Assembly (NCBI RefSeq): GCF_051622035.1
Contig: NC_135361.1
Coordinates: forward strand, 7,631,001-7,695,000
Reading direction: 5' to 3'
From: Arctopsyche grandis
Lineage: Eukaryota > Arthropoda > Insecta > Trichoptera > Hydropsychidae
DNA length: 64,000 bases
This document shows, in pieces, positions 23,350 through 34,749 of this stretch; positions within the stretch are counted from its first letter, which is position 1; each line of letters opens with the position of its first letter. Under the pieces are notes generated by a model. The model made no database searches and was not told the DNA's origin. It saw only the letters and a program-made list of their open reading frames with translations. Made by a program: the position numbers and the translations under genes.

Positions 23350-23407
23350 GCTTTGTAAATAGAGCCAAACCGCCCCGATTCCTGGAAAAAGCACGCTCTC
23401 TATCCGT
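23350..23407. mobile_element. 58-bp insertion flanked by AGTCTA
   Basis: Lies between two AGTCTA copies (23344-23349 and 23408-23413), at a point where other family A copies run from ACACAGACA directly into TCTAGATCATG. Its reverse complement (GGATAG, GTGCTTTTTCCAGGAAT, GGGGCGGTTT) matches 25119-25180. A mobile fragment or filler sequence. Confidence 0.65.
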
Positions 23408-23533
23408 AGTCTAATCATGAAAACGTGATCAGTGATTGATTCTGAGTTCGAACCAGTCAAAATCTCGAGTTTGAATTTTCGCATGATCACAAAACTTCAT
23501 CTATTGTTACTACGTACATAGATAAAGTAAAAA

Positions 23534-24455
23534 ACATAACAATTAGTGATATCAATGCTGAAGGGTAAGCATTCCAACCAAATTTTCATCAATAAATCTC
23601 AAATCCTGTGGTATTACAGCAATTTCGTTTGTTTTTTTGGGCCATGGAATAAGTTCATCAATCTTCATGGGAAACACTCGTGGATTGATGTTTGTTATTT
23701 CAGAGAGCGGTTTATTTAGGAAGTGCAGCGGGAGGCACGCCCGAAACGCATAAAATGCACCACGCTACTGCACTTGTTCTCCGTTTCGATTTGCCAATAA
23801 GTCGCGAACACTGTTTACGTTTACGAGAAAGAGTCTAGGGGCGTTCAACTTTGCCATGTACGTATCGTAAGCAATTCCAGCGGTTCTCAACCGCGGGTTC
23901 GTAAATCATCGTTTGGCCTCGACTTTCATGAGCCACTTGAAAGCGAACAATGGCGTTTCAAGACGCTGAAATACGATCCATTATTTTCCATTAGCGCTCT
24001 CGACCAGTGTGCTGGGCTCCCGTGTGTATGTGTGTATGGAAAAATGCATCAGGATGCATTAAAATAATGATCATAAGTGCACCTCTAATTTTTCACTGGA
24101 AATTATAAAGCGAAAGTCCATGGTTCAATTAAATCGTAAAAAAACCACATCAAAAATATTATTCTGGAGTTTAAAGTAATAATATTGATTTGTATGTTAA
24201 TTTTAATGCTGAATTTGCGACGACCCACTCCCACTCCTTGAAAAAGGTGCACCAAAGCAACATACAGTACACAATTCTAGTTGTGGGCATCTTTTCCATG
24301 GAGTTCTAGTGGGCCATATACCGTCAAATCTTCGGCTGAAATTTTTCCATATTATGTAACTAAGAAATTCAACCTATCTGCAAAATTATTTTTGCCCTTT
24401 TTAGAATCCATGTACTTGCTTTCTTCATATAAATTGTCCCTATGGACGAACGTAA
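23534..24455. other. unannotated, CpG-richer at 23700-24030
   Basis: 23700-24030 is visibly richer in G, C and CpG. It contains CAGCGGTTCTCAACCGCGGG at about 23879, which resembles a hAT terminus, but no partner end or target duplication was found. It may equally be a regulatory block. No exon can be proposed with confidence. Confidence 0.3.
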
Positions 24456-24593
24456 CACGACAAAAGCTCCACGTCCATATGTTCTAACGACAAAACATCC
24501 GCTTCAAAAAATCCAGCCGACAAAAGATCTGGCCAACTGAAGTTTAAAATATGTTTAGTCATTGGACCATATGTTCGTGGAGCTTTTGTCGTG
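24456..24593. mobile_element. 138-bp inverted-repeat MITE
   Basis: The left terminus CACGACAAAAGCTCCACG, followed by TCCATATGTTC, pairs with the reverse complement at 24565-24593. The motif CGACAAAA occurs three times inside (about 24458, 24488, 24519). No target duplication could be fixed, so the superfamily is undetermined. Confidence 0.75.
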
Positions 24594-24664
24594 GAACCAC
24601 ATACTTTTGTAAAACGTTCATATTAAAAACGCATCAAACTTATAATGTCTTGTCTTGTTTGAAA

Positions 24665-24746
24665 ATATTATTTTTTGGCTATTGAAATAGATATATATAC
24701 ATATATATATATAATATAATATAATATTTTTTGGCTATTGAAATAG

Positions 24747-24758
<12 letters not shown>
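24665..24758. repeat. direct duplication of a TTTTTTGGCTATTGAAATAG block
   Basis: The block plus its (AT)n extension occurs at 24665-24699 and again at 24725-24758, probably by slippage between TA-rich ends. Confidence 0.8.
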
Positions 24759-25039
<281 letters not shown>

Positions 25040-25111
25040 TAAATAGATTTTTTAAATATTTGCTATCAATTTTTATATACACTAATAATAATGTACCTGT
25101 GTAATAAGTAA

Positions 25112-25252
25112 ATACCGGATAGACACAGTGCTTTTTCCAGGAATTGGGGCGGTTTAGCTCTATTTACAAAGCTAGAGTCCAAAAAAAAAAAACGTCCGGC
25201 GAACCTTTAACAATGCAATGAATAATACGCAGCACCTTGGTTATCCGGCCCT
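25112..25252. mobile_element. hAT-MITE relative (composite copy)
   Basis: Contains GAACCTTTAACAATGCA, AATAATACGCAGCACCTT and TATCCGGCCC, as in 12660-12792 and 59573-59700. It also contains a block (TGCTTTTTCCAGGAATTGGG) shared inverted with 23350-23407. No clear target duplication was found. Confidence 0.65.
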
Positions 25253-25468
25253 CAGTATTAAGAATGTTAAGGTGTAACGTTACATGTAAGAGTTATGTAT
25301 CCAGGAATTAAGCTGATTTTTTAATCCCGAAAAAATTATATATTTATTTCCTACGGAAGTATATTTAAAATCAAAACATAATTACTATATTATACGGTTC
25401 AATAATTTTAATACTAAAGATAATGATTTAATCAATACCTTACACATACAGAAAATGCATTAAAACAT

Positions 25469-25488
25469 ATCGCGTGACGTCACGCGAT
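25469..25488. promoter_or_regulatory. 20-bp perfect palindrome with consensus CRE
   Basis: ATCGCGTGACGTCACGCGAT is a perfect palindrome centred on TGACGTCA, the CREB/ATF bZIP site, in a rare CpG-rich context within A+T-rich DNA. A regulatory role is an inference. Confidence 0.4.
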
Positions 25489-28400
25489 TCATTATACATC
25501 ATATATATTATAATTCTGCAGAAGGTGTCGCTTTAATTACATTAAGACTTTTAGCGATGGCGTAATTTTATAAATATAAATTTAATTATAATGAAATCGA
25601 GACTCGCGCAGGAATTCGATACCAATCAGCATGTTTTTGCTCCGTAATCAGATACGACTACCCACTGGTCTAGCGAACGGTCAAAGGGTTCAAATCGACA
25701 GGGGAGTCCGTTAATATAACATTTTATTAAACACATTAATTGGTAATTGTCGCTTAACTACGGTTTTGCATCTCTGAATGCAAATCTAAATATGCGTGCC
25801 GTTTCCGGTTTGCAAACACACAAATAAGCTCGGCGACGCTGTGCCATATGCGCTCGTTGCACTTTCGTGGCCCATTTAATTTGCGTCACTAGCGCCATCA
25901 ATGTACATACATATATTTGTTTTATGTTTTTATGATTTCTATGATTCACACTGAATTTTTTATTAGGTGCATGATTCAATTTATCAGTAAAATTAAAAAA
26001 AAAACCGTGCAAATCGAAATCATGTAAATTTTCAAAAAAAGCTTTTTTTTAATAGGCGCTATTATAAAAACAATTCTAAATAGTGTATAATGAATATTTC
26101 ATCCAAAAAACGTAATAAAAAACCTTTTTTGATACTTTTGGTAGAACAAATTACGAAAGTGTCGCGTGTTAGTCACGCCGGTAAAATGATTTTTAATCAT
26201 TTTACTGCGTAGGCTTATGATAACGTGCACGCTTTCAGTTAAATAATGTAACATCGCGAAAGCACTGACGTCGAGGCTTTTAACTGTTCCAGAGCTTAAT
26301 CCCCGTGCGAGCAAACAAACCGGAAAAGTCGACACGAAAACTCACCAAGCGGTGAAATTCCGTGCCGATGAATTCTCGGATAATTTAGAAAACGAGGAAT
26401 AAAAGGTTTCAGGAAAGCCAGATGTCGAATCGTCGGAGCTTTCAATATGTGACTCGTCTGACCAAATTTGGGGGTAAAAAATGTTATGTATAAGCTGTTT
26501 GGGAAGTACGTTTTGGTTAAAATGCAACTTGATCGTCAATATCATTATTTAGTCCGAATGAAAATGTGATAGCTTATCGCTGTCAACTTTGACCAAATTT
26601 AATTCTTTATATAATATTAGTTTGAAACTGGCACAGTCGACTGATGAGTCAACCGTGTAAAATGAAGTCGGATCAACGATCAATCTTTTAGCATTCCCGC
26701 AGCGATTTTTTTTTATAGCAACCATCTTTTCATTCTGACAATTAAATGAAATCGCAATTCAGATCAGAATGATATTTCCTTGAATGTAATATTGCAGGGA
26801 TATAAAAAATAAAAATGTGCGAGTGAGTTTTTTTTTTTTGATAATTTCATTTTCAAATATCAAGACTTTCATTTAGTACTGTGCCTCAAATACTACGAAT
26901 ATTTTTTTTTTGAATTACTCTTACGTTTTTTGAATTTGAATTAGAAATAAAATAAAAAAAATACTGTATTGATTTTTTTTGACAAGTCGACTGTCAATTC
27001 ATTTAAATAAAATAAATTTAACATGTTTAATATGCATATTTACATATTTAATAGATATTATAAGACGTTTAAAAAGTACATAAACATATGTATGGTCATA
27101 CATATATACATATGTGTGTAATTTTATAATTGCATTCAGGTCTCAAGTCGAGTCTGATAAGACTCGGCGACCTTCAACGTTTTGGGTTATGACATTATTA
27201 TGCATTTTATCAAATTTATACTAATCAAGTGTATTTATTTATAGCCGTTTTGTGTTTCCGTTCTGTTTGAAGTGTGCCGCCTCTGTGCAGTCAAATCCAA
27301 ACAGTATAATTAATTATAGAGAACAGAGTCGTTCTCTAGCCGCTGCGATCGTACTCTATTAACATACTGTGTTTAACAAATGGTCCATTAATACACTGCT
27401 CTCAATGTAACAAACGTGCGCGGGGCCATTATTTGTGATAATTGTATGAGACGCACCGCCACTGGACTTTTACACATTAAATAAACGGGATAAAAAGTGA
27501 GACCTCTACGTTTCTTGCGTTTTTATATTTTTTTTACCTATAGAGATATACTTTTAGACCATCGGTCGTTCTTCAATTTACGCGGTTATTAAAAAAATTA
27601 AAAATTTAATTCAAATTGACTGTTAAGTAAAAAGTTAATTAATAATGATAGCTTTAGAAATCAAGTGTTTAAAAAACCGTGTAAAACGAAGTTTGTTCCA
27701 ACTTTGTTCCAGTTTACATAATTTGTTTTAATCAAAACCAATTTTTGTGATTATTTTATAAATAGAATTTATAAAGTTCCAGTGCCTTTTTAGACTCTTT
27801 TAATATATGTAATTTGAAATTTTTAAAATAGTTTTTTTATGACATTTTTTATTAAAATTTATATAAAATTGTTGCATTATTTTTATTCTGTTTAATTTTA
27901 CACATTTAATTTTTTGGAAAATATACATACATATATATAATATATAATAATTTGTACTTCGAATGATACACCGTCTCCGTGTAAATCGAGTAAATGATTC
28001 ACCTATACGGATTTTATTCTACATATGTACATAGTTTTGAGAAAGAAAAAAATCTAATTTACGAACTGCGAAATGAAATGGGTCATAATGATCAAATCTC
28101 TCGAGAATTTTTGAACACTAAAATTTTTTTTAGACTCCAGGAAACGCACACTCCAAACAGATACTCGAAACCGTGTGACTTAAAAATCACAACAGTGCAC
28201 TGTGAAAAATGTTTCAATTGGCTCACTCGCACAGTGCAACTTCTTATTTATCAAAATGTAGACCCCCCACTTTGAAGACAGAGTGAACCAATCCCATTTG
28301 AAAGTAACACTGCTACACGAGGAAGAGGTTGGGAACTACTGCAAAAAGGTTTCACCGCTCCCGGTTGATTAAACCGCGATGAGTCATGCCATCTGTTGCC

Positions 28401-29015
28401 CTTTGTGACTCGACTAAAATAGCTACAATTTTAACCCTTTCGTCGCCGGATAACCGAACGAATTTACATATCGCCATAACGATCCATTTGACCAGCGGCA
28501 GTCAACCTTTACGATGTGTGTGTGTGTGAATTTACGATTCAAATTACACGGTCGGCTACACGCGAACGATCGCCCTGTGATAATGGCCTATCGAAAACAA
28601 TGTAAAATATGGATATACACAGCAGTCTTCCAATGCGACTATTATATATTATTTCCCGGTGATTAATTGGATATTATTAGAACAATTGTAGTGCCCGTTG
28701 ACTTTCATTAGACTTTTTGAAAAATAACTGAAATGAGAAAACAATGCATGTCAAATATTATTTATAAACAATACGTACATATGTATATATGCACTATCAA
28801 TAATGTATAATAGGTACTGCATGTCTAATGTCATTACTCATTACATTAGATAACAAGACAGAAGAAGTTAGCAATTACATATATGTTTGTATCTAGACCA
28901 AATCATTGACTTATTTTCCAAACCATCGAGGAAATAAAAAGAAGCATTAAAATTAGGATGGAGTGCTATTATTTTTATACATATGTATTTATATGTATGT
29001 ATATGTATATGTACA
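25489..29015. other. largely unannotated
   Basis: AGGTTGGGAACTACTG at about 28326 resembles the end of a hAT element, but no partner end was found. 28430-28600 is CpG-richer. The 93-codon frame 27994-28275 and the minus frames at 25758-26545 have no family or splice support. Confidence 0.35.
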
Positions 29016-29078
29016 TATACCAGGAAGGCTTAACAGATAAACCCTAATGCGCCTACCTGGCCAATTACAAACATCGAT
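29016..29078 (-). mobile_element. SINE family 1, 3'-end fragment
   Basis: Reverse complement of the SINE tail. CCAGGAAGGC (29020-29029) pairs with GCCTACCTGG (29051-29060, one mismatch) around the conserved CCCTAATGC loop, and is preceded on its own strand by TTTGTAATTGG. Confidence 0.8.
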
Positions 29079-29206
29079 CAACGATTTTTACCGAACATCA
29101 CAGAGTCATCTACATATGGTCAAATTAGACAAATATTTTAAAGCATTTAATATATTATCAAATTCGAAATGCTATAAATTCTAGTTTTTGCGAGAGATAA
29201 GAAAGG

Positions 29207-29410
29207 TTGTGACTCCGAGGTCTATCGTTTCCTATCAGAGTTCGCCAATTTAGCTGATTTCATTAAAACGGTTCCAAAAAATTGGCAACCCTGTCCTATT
29301 TATCACAACATTCGAGTTTACAGCATATGAAATTCGCTGATTTATAAAATGCTGCAAATTTGTATATAGATGCCTCTATGATTGTTAATCGATGTTTGTA
29401 ATTGGACTTA
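29207..29410 (+). mobile_element. SINE family 1, body fragment
   Basis: Shares GTGACTCC, TATCGTTTCCTATCAGAGTT, CCAATTT, GGTTCC.AAAAATTGGCAACC, TATAAAATGCTGCAAATTT and TGTTTGTAATTGGA with the other copies. Both head and tail stem-loop are missing. Confidence 0.85.
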
Positions 29411-31227
29411 TAACTGGACTGAAATAATTATATGTACTTACAATACTTTTGTACAATGTTTGACCTTGGATCTCGTATAAAATAAAATAAATGGGTGTAT
29501 ACCTGTATAAAAAACAATATTGATATGATAATAAACATAAATATGTACCTTTTTTTAGTTTTTTAGTTTTAAAGTCGTCAAATTATAATACAATATTTAT
29601 GTGTATATGTATATTTTAATATTCGGCTTTGGGTTTGTTTTAATTGGTTGCAGAATATTGAGTAAAATATCTGTAAAATAAAACAATAACAACAAAAAAA
29701 ATTCGTCGAGACACATTGTGGCATCTGTCATTTGTGACCTAGTGCAACGGACGATCCATTTTTATAAACACTTTCGTCATCAGGTCATCATAGACGTGCT
29801 TATGAGATAATTTTCAAGGCGACCCAAATCACCATATCCTCTTTTTTATAATGATGTGTTTTTATAGCGTGGCGCTAGTGCTAATGATCAGTTTATTTTT
29901 ATAAGAAAAGTGTACTAAAAACGCTCTTCTAATTCAGCGTTTAAAAGATCAACTTATGAATTAGCCATTTTGATTTTCTTTCTTCTCCAATTTTACTCGT
30001 AAGTTCGTCAACCTATATGGCGTTTAGGTCGTTAAATGATAATTATCGAATTAAATAATTTAAGTGCCTTCTGAGAAAAACATATTTACTTTGACTGACA
30101 TACACCCACAATTTCCCTTATTTGGAATTTTGGGGCAAATGCCTCTCGTTTTCTATTTTTGAAACCTATCCGGTATATAATAGGGGTAGGGTCAGTCATT
30201 AGTCGACACGTATCTAATATCCTGACCGTGCTTAATTAGGAAAAAATGTTAAAAACTGGCGTGAAGATACTTAATTACAATTAGGTCAGTACTGCACGCC
30301 AATGTCAATTCGATTATATAAAGAAATTCACATAAAAATACAGCTACCCGACATCAAATTCAAGATTACATAAATTTAAAGTGTCACAAATTTGCGATTT
30401 TCAAATATAAAGATTTTGAAATGTTATAAATTTGCTAGGTAGTCATTTATTTTAGTATAATTCGATTGAAGAAATACTTGAAACTATGATCATTTGCAAT
30501 ATGTAGCTTAATGGATAATCTAGAAGTCTTTACTAAATTTTGAATTATGACACCATCGAATTGTGAGCTTGTAATTGAAATATTTCAAGTACATTTTTTT
30601 TAAATCTGTGGTTTTAATCTCAACCATGACATATAAAAAAAATATTGACCTAGGTCAATCAACTATTTCGAAGTGCTATATAGGAATTCTTAAGCGTACG
30701 TCATAAAAGCGCATATTAGCACTTTATTATCGACAGCGCAATATAATTTGCGGTTTATTGTGTGACAGACGATTTGAAACAATAACAAGCGATAATGTAT
30801 TGTTTAAAGTTTAAATATTTAGACCTTCACTCGATGTCATGGTATGTTAATTTTTTTTAGTACATGCTTAATTAATTCATAATAATATTTTTCACTCGAA
30901 CGTACTGTAACTTATAGTGCATCCGAATCAAATTAGCGATTTCTTTTGATGATTCATTTTTGATGAGTGCAATTATTTATGTTGAATTAAAGTGCAACGG
31001 TCTCTAATATTTACTTTTCGTGGTTGACATCTACGTCAGTTGATTTGATTGAATGACGATGACATACTCAAGTGTTGATTTCCGTGAAATTTGCGATATT
31101 GGGTCAAACAAATTCCACTATCAAATATCGATTAACTGAAATGTAATTTGAATCATCACATAAAATATCTAGGGGTGAAAATTTAAAAATAAAATAGGTT
31201 TCATTTATAAAAGTTCAAACCTACACT
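29411..31227. other. unannotated A+T-rich stretch
   Basis: No gene or repeat can be supported. Confidence 0.4.
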
Positions 31228-32017
31228 CAGGGGTGTCATTTGCGGGGGGCTGAGGTTAGATTTGAACGGGACTATTCACGTTATTACCAGCAGAATAAAC
31301 TAGTGGTTAGCATATAATGCGTTGAACAGGGTGGTCATGGGTTCAAATCCCACTGGTTTCTGCCGGCCAGACCTTGGATTTGTAACTCCAGGTCGATCGT
31401 TTCCTATCAGAGTTGACCAATTTATCTGATTTTCATTGAAACGGTTCCTACAAATTGGCAACCTTACCCATTTTCTCGTAAATCTCAAGTTTTCAGCAAT
31501 CTTGAATTTCGCTGAATTGTATAAAATGCTGCAAATTTACGAATCTGACCATTAATGTATCTTTGAATGTTAATTGATATGTATTTACTTTGTATAATAC
31601 AAAATGTACAATATTTCTGGTCAGGAAGGCGCATTGGGGTTACCTGCTAGGCTTCATGGTATAGATTTAAAAAAAATGTATTATTATGAATTTGAATTAA
31701 AATACTAAACCAACAAAAATAGACTATTTAAATTCTTTAGAACACTGTCAGGTATACACATATCGATTTTTCTCAGAAAAAAATATTAACTCCCAAACAT
31801 ATTTTGTTTTGTTATTTTTTTTTTATATATTTGTAAAATTCATTTATCCTACAAAACCAAATTGGTGAATAGGATTGCCTTTTTATTACTGTTCTCGCTT
31901 ATCTCAGAAACAGATGTTCATAGCAAATTTATAATAAACCCCACCCCCCTAGAAAGTCATTCCTTACTGGTCAAAAATTTTGCCCCCCCCCTGGGAAAAG
32001 CTGAAATGACGCCCCTG
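31228..32017. mobile_element. 790-bp hAT-type element containing a SINE
   Basis: Starts CAGGGGTGTCATTTGCGGGG and ends AGCTGAAATGACGCCCCTG. The terminal inverted repeat CAGGGGYGTCATTT is a recurrent hAT end. The flanking 8-mers CCTACACT (31220-31227) and CTTACACT (32018-32025) match at 7 of 8 positions, an aged target duplication. Removing the nested SINE leaves about 410 bp, so this is a non-autonomous element. Confidence 0.82.
31287..31664 (+). mobile_element. SINE family 1, near-full copy nested in a hAT element
   Basis: The tRNA-like head has an A-box-like ACTAGTGGTTAGCA and a B box GGTTCAAATCC. The body then carries GACCTTGGAT, CTCCAGGTCGATCGTTTCC, ATCAGAGTTGACCAATTT, GAAACGGTTCC and TATAAAATGCTGC. 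The 3' end GGAAGGCGCATTGGGGTTAC is followed by a decayed stem. The minus 62-codon frame over it is spurious. Confidence 0.9.
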
Positions 32018-32232
32018 CTTACACTATGGAAAATATGTGTACTGAACGTATTGGGGATTAATCAGCATCTATAAGTTGAAAATTTTTCAACTTAAATTAT
32101 AAATATATCAATTTACTCATATTTAATCGTAATCTTAAATTTAATCTACAAACTCTAAAATCTTATCTTATCTAAATTTATAACCACACAAAAAAAAAGT
32201 AAAAAATATATTTATAAGGCGATACAAATTAG
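32018..32232. other. short unannotated spacer
   Basis: A+T-rich sequence between the hAT element's target duplication and the hAT transposase remnant. It is not clear whether the two are related. Confidence 0.4.
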
Positions 32233-32606
32233 CAATACGCTATTCAATCCATCCAATGGCATGTGCAAAATGTTAAAGAAACAGTTTTGTTTTTTAGAAA
32301 CCTGCCATTGCCTAATGTATTAACAGAGGCTCAATCTTTGGAAGGATGTCAGCACTTTTTTAGACAATTAATAGAGAATATAAAAAAAGTGAATCCACGC
32401 CGGATATATTGCTATTATTGATGGCAACAAAAATTAAATATGAAGAGTTTGATTGTCCAGCTCTAAAATCTATTTGGTATCCTGTCAATAGTGTGGATGC
32501 TGAAAGGTATTTTAGTAAATACAACATAATTTTTACCGATCGTCGCACGAATCTCAAAAAATAATCTGTAGAAATATGCTCCATGTTGAGTTTTAATAGA
32601 TTTTAA
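32233..32606 (+). pseudogene. hAT transposase C-terminal fragment (dimerisation domain)
   Basis: hAT transposases end in a conserved hAT/BED-type dimerisation region in which a short-chain W.P...S..ERxFS core precedes an RR motif. Translating the plus strand gives this signature: SIWYPVNSVDAERYFSKYN, then TDRRTNLK, then SVEICSMLSFN before a final stop. The upstream part (NLPLPNVLTEAQSLEGCQHF) is in another frame, and the shift falls in an A7 run at 32382-32388. A TAA at 32562-32564 interrupts the frame between the RR motif and the end. With at least two lesions and no N-terminal part, it is a dead fragment. The overlapping minus frame 32360-32584 is its shadow. Confidence 0.85.
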
Positions 32607-33461
32607 TTGGTATTATATTTTTATATTCATATTTTTTGTCTTTGTATTTTTATATTCATGTTTTTTTCATTGTAATTTTTATTCCAAAACATTTTTGAAT
32701 TTTTCTATTTTTTTTTAATTGTTGTGTTCCAGACGCATTTTCGAATTTGACACATATTATGCGGTGAATTTTTTGCAAAATTTACCTTCATAAATCATGA
32801 TAAGATTGCGGTTGCGATTCGGGCTGCAAGTAATAATTGAAATTGTGGACAATGTTGCGGTTTACAAGTTGGATAGCTTTCGCACGCGAGTCCTGTCAAA
32901 TCAGTATACGTTGAGCTGTTCTCAGCTACGGACGGTGGCCACTGGCCAACACGATCAATATTCACTATACTTGAGTTGAGTTGCGTTCGTTGTATAGTAA
33001 AGTCTGTTTTTGACCTAAGGACGTTGCACCTAGTCGTGTCTGAAGCGGTAATTACAGTCCTGAAAAAAAATCTAAGTGCTCTCAGTGCCACAACAAAATT
33101 TTTTTACCTACATATTGGAGGAAATGTGAGTTGGAATAGTTTTTACTGATCTTCAAAACTTAGTCCAGACTGAGTAGTTAATTGTTATATTTAATGATTG
33201 ATCACTAGACATTTCATACATACGTGAAAAAAAAACTGATCTAAAATGTTAATGATAACATCGTGTAAAACGAATCTGAACTATTATTATAAAATGTTAT
33301 AAAATAATTCAATATAATTTATGTCAAATAAATAATTTAATGTAAATATCACAATCAAATTTTAAAATTTATTAAATGTGTACATTTACGGTATATTTTA
33401 GCAAAAATATCGATTTAGTTTAAAAATGTCTTAAAAAAGTATTAATACACTATATAATGTT
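32607..33461. other. unannotated, with a GC-richer block at 32790-33080
   Basis: 32790-33080 is GC- and CpG-richer and open on the minus strand for 98 codons without a convincing start. It might be an LTR or exon remnant, but no motif identifies it. The rest is A+T-rich. Confidence 0.3.
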
Positions 33462-33768
33462 TATGTCACAGTGAAATTATATTTCAAGTGAAAATATATT
33501 TTCACTGACGTTTCAGTGAAATCATAACCAGTTACATTTTCGGCGTTGGTTGTATTCATTTAAGATTAGATTGTTAGGGTTGGTATTATTTAAGGGTTAG
33601 GATAGGTTAGGTTAAGTAAGGGTTGGTCATATTCATTTGGGGCTAAATTTATATATTTAAACGTTGTAAATTCATTGTTTGATACATTTTCACCGCTTCA
33701 ATTGGTGAAAATATATTTTTACTAGTGAAAATATATTTTCACTTAAAATATAATTTCACTGTAACATA
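33462..33768. mobile_element. 307-bp element with long inverted repeats and telomere-like core
   Basis: Termini of about 45 bp are inverted with only a few differences: TATGTCACAGTGAAATTATA and AAGTGAAAATATATTTTCACT on the left, with the same sequence (TATGTTACAG...) read inward from 33768. The core contains GGGTTAGGATAGGTTAGG and TTAAGTAAGGGTTGG, degenerate TTAGG repeats. A TA duplication (Tc1/mariner-like) is possible but cannot be told apart from the terminus. Confidence 0.8.
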
Positions 33769-34012
33769 TACACTAGCCTATAAAACATTAGTACAAGCGT
33801 AAAAGTATAGCTGTTTTGTATTGTAATGCAAAAAATGAAAAATTTAATAAAACTGATATATGTAAACCGTGTAAAATGAGGATAAAATGATACATATTGT
33901 TATAAAATCCTCTTTTGGTAAAATATTATATTTATATGTTTTTAAACGATATTAAATTTGGAAATGTGATACAATATAACCGTTGATAAAATATATTATA
34001 GCTTTATAATAC
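33769..34012. other. unannotated A+T-rich spacer
   Basis: Nothing recognisable apart from one CCGTGTAAAATGA motif at about 33867. Confidence 0.4.
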
Positions 34013-34224
34013 ACTAGTGGTTTTACCCGGCTTCGCTCGGTATTTGAAATATACATATAAACAGCTTTAACATGGCAAAACAATCTAATCGTAAACATTC
34101 GTTTATTTTTTTTATTAAAGTTATTTGAATCGAAAAAAAATAACATTTGAAACTTTGATTTGTTTTCGATGCTCCCAACATACCTTACAAAGTCCCTTTC
34201 GAAATTATATATTAGATATAATAG
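34013..34224 (+). repeat. dispersed repeat E with CCCGGCTTCGCTCGG motif
   Basis: Starts ACTAGTGGTTTTACCCGGC followed by TTCGCTCGGTA, a motif seen in many insect dispersed repeats, and ends AAAGTCCCTTTCGAAATTAT and TAGATATAATAG. The 3' end matches 20202-20262 inverted. The class is undetermined. The CTAG-T end in minus orientation would suit a Helitron 3' terminus. Confidence 0.55.
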
Positions 34225-34749
34225 TTTTCATTTTAATGAAAAAATGTACTTAGTTGTAGTTTTACAAATAATATCTTTAATAGTATGTAGTTGATATCTT
34301 TTAGGTCAAATAGTGATATATGTAAGTATGTATGTACAAACATAAAAAGTCAATCGACTTAAGACAACAAAAAATAATAAATACGGATATATTAGTAAAG
34401 ATTTTTTTATCACACGTCATTTAAACAACGTTATCATGATAAAACATATATTGTTGTACAATTGAAACCGTTTTGAAATACTGAGCTCCCAAGTAACAAT
34501 AATCCAATAATTTCACCGCAAACGGATGAGCTTATCTCCCGATTTGCCGCCAGAATTGTTTCACTAATCTCCGGGTAAATTCGTCGACAAAGAAACATCG
34601 TGATAATTAGATTTTTGTTTGCGTTCGAGCCTGACTAAAGCCGCTTTGGGCCTAGCAATCAACGAAAGCTCGGAATAAGCTTCGACTGCGGGATTTTAAT
34701 TAATTAATTGGTAAAGACATTGAACCGGTCAACGACGGCGACCGGTTAG

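Larger units (their letters stand above)
22808..23533 (+). repeat. family A, copy A4, carrying two insertions
   Basis: Family A starts ACGTCGTGTCGATAAAAATT at 22808 and ends ACATAGATAAAGTAAAA at about 23533. It is interrupted at 22839-23276 by a hAT element and at 23350-23407 by a 58-bp insert. Removing both gives a sequence collinear with A1 and A5. Confidence 0.88.

Noticed and set aside
28326..28341. hAT terminus AGGTTGGGAACTACTG
   Set aside because: No opposite terminus or 8-bp duplication was found nearby.
31300..31488. 62-codon minus-strand ORF
   Set aside because: Falls entirely within a SINE.
32360..32584. 74-codon minus-strand ORF
   Set aside because: Antisense shadow of the hAT transposase remnant.
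33590..33640. True interstitial telomere array
   Set aside because: TTAGG units are too few and degenerate, and sit inside an inverted-repeat element.
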